64,000 nt of DNA from Andalucia godoyi (Eukaryota > Discoba > Jakobea > Jakobida > Andaluciidae), in NCBI GenBank assembly GCA_009859145.1, contig VRVR01000021.1, forward strand, positions 195,507 through 259,506. Reading direction: 5' to 3'. Positions 63,561 through 64,000 of the stretch are shown here, piece after piece (within the stretch, counting starts at the first letter, position 1; the number at the start of each line of letters is the position of its first letter). The position numbers were made by a program, and so were the translations under genes. A model generated the notes under the pieces. The model saw nothing but the letters and a program-made list of their open reading frames with translations, was not told the DNA's origin and did no database searches.

Positions 63561-63725
63561 CGTCGTCGCAACCACGAGTTTCTTGGTTCTCGGTGTCTTC
63601 GGGCATGGCCGGTTTTGAGTTTGTTGGGAAGATCCCTCTTTGGAGCCATGAGATGTTTTGTCTTTGTCTTTGACGAGGTGGTTGCTGCTTGAAGGTTTGA
63701 TTATGAAAAAATCAAACATGTTGTT
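63561..63725 (+). repeat. Dispersed repeat A, copy 3
   Basis: Same orientation as the 14619 copy. It starts right after the PEX2 stop and so probably forms part of its 3' UTR or overlaps its terminator. Confidence 0.85.
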
Positions 63726-64000
63726 AAGCTGCCAGCCGTGTTCTTGGGCAGCATATCGGATGCTTGTTCGAGACCTGTCGACTGCGGAATGGCTGCACAA
63801 CCAAACACGAAACTTTTAGAAAAGCGCCAACATAAACAAATCAAATCCAACATGCCAATCTTCATGGTAGTAGTAGACGTAGTAGTAGACGTAGTAGTAG
63901 ACGTAGTGACTCTGTGGGATAGATCAGTCAGAGCGGATAAGGACCAAAGAGACGATGGATGCGTCAACGGTCGACGAACATCAAGAAGAAGATGCAGCAA
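63726..64000. other. Window edge with 12-bp minisatellite
   Basis: Three tandem copies of a 12-mer (gtagtagtagac, about 63869-63904). The open minus-strand frame here is a by-product of the repeat. No gene is supported. Confidence 0.7.

Overview
This window is nuclear DNA of a unicellular eukaryote (a protist). I cannot name the species. The evidence is a set of purely eukaryotic genes (TAF10, ERCC8/CSA, TSG101/Vps23, ALG11, CLP1, PEX2, TRAPPC11-like, PAM16), a standard genetic code with all three stop codons in use, TATA boxes, and short spliceosomal introns (75-190 nt) with GTATGT-type donors and CTAAY-like branch sites. The genome is compact: about 29 protein genes in 64 kb, mostly single-exon. 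Several convergent pairs are separated by only 120-180 bp, and most longer gaps lie between divergent promoters or hold repeats.

Left third (1-22 kb): a Bem46/ABHD13-like hydrolase, a two-TM protein, an 840-residue orphan, a 565-bp TA-flanked inverted-repeat element (MITE), a spliced calcyphosin-like EF-hand protein, a CXC-domain ORF in a repeat-bearing region, a 1002-residue PP2C phosphatase, TAF10, a polyQ orphan, ERCC8, a divergent protein kinase, a bacterial/phage-looking unknown, a small TM protein and a three-exon TSG101 gene.

Middle (22-42 kb): a secreted GH13 alpha-amylase, a WDR18/Ipi3-like WD40 protein, PAM16, mitochondrial Qri7/OSGEPL1, a two-exon malonyl-CoA decarboxylase, TrmO, an 1844-residue fusion of a GH13-like (debranching-enzyme-type) domain to a GT5 starch/glycogen synthase, ALG11 and a mitochondrial-type methionyl-tRNA synthetase. 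The amylase and the fusion enzyme point to alpha-glucan metabolism. The GT5 enzyme has no obvious targeting peptide, so a cytosolic glucan is likely.

Right third (42-64 kb): a TRAPPC11-like trafficking subunit, an SP-rich orphan, a GNAT, an AAAP amino-acid transporter, a beta-carbonic anhydrase with a large His/Ser insertion, an RBR-like zinc protein, a Mn-CDF-like transporter, an LRR protein, an SRPBCC/AHSA1 protein, CLP1 and PEX2.

Mobile and repeated DNA: the MITE, a ~150-bp dispersed repeat in three copies (family A), an ~90-bp repeat in two copies (family B), a ~110-bp repeat in two copies (family C), and many simple-sequence tracts, several placed in gene leaders just upstream of start codons. 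No rRNA, tRNA or CRISPR was found.
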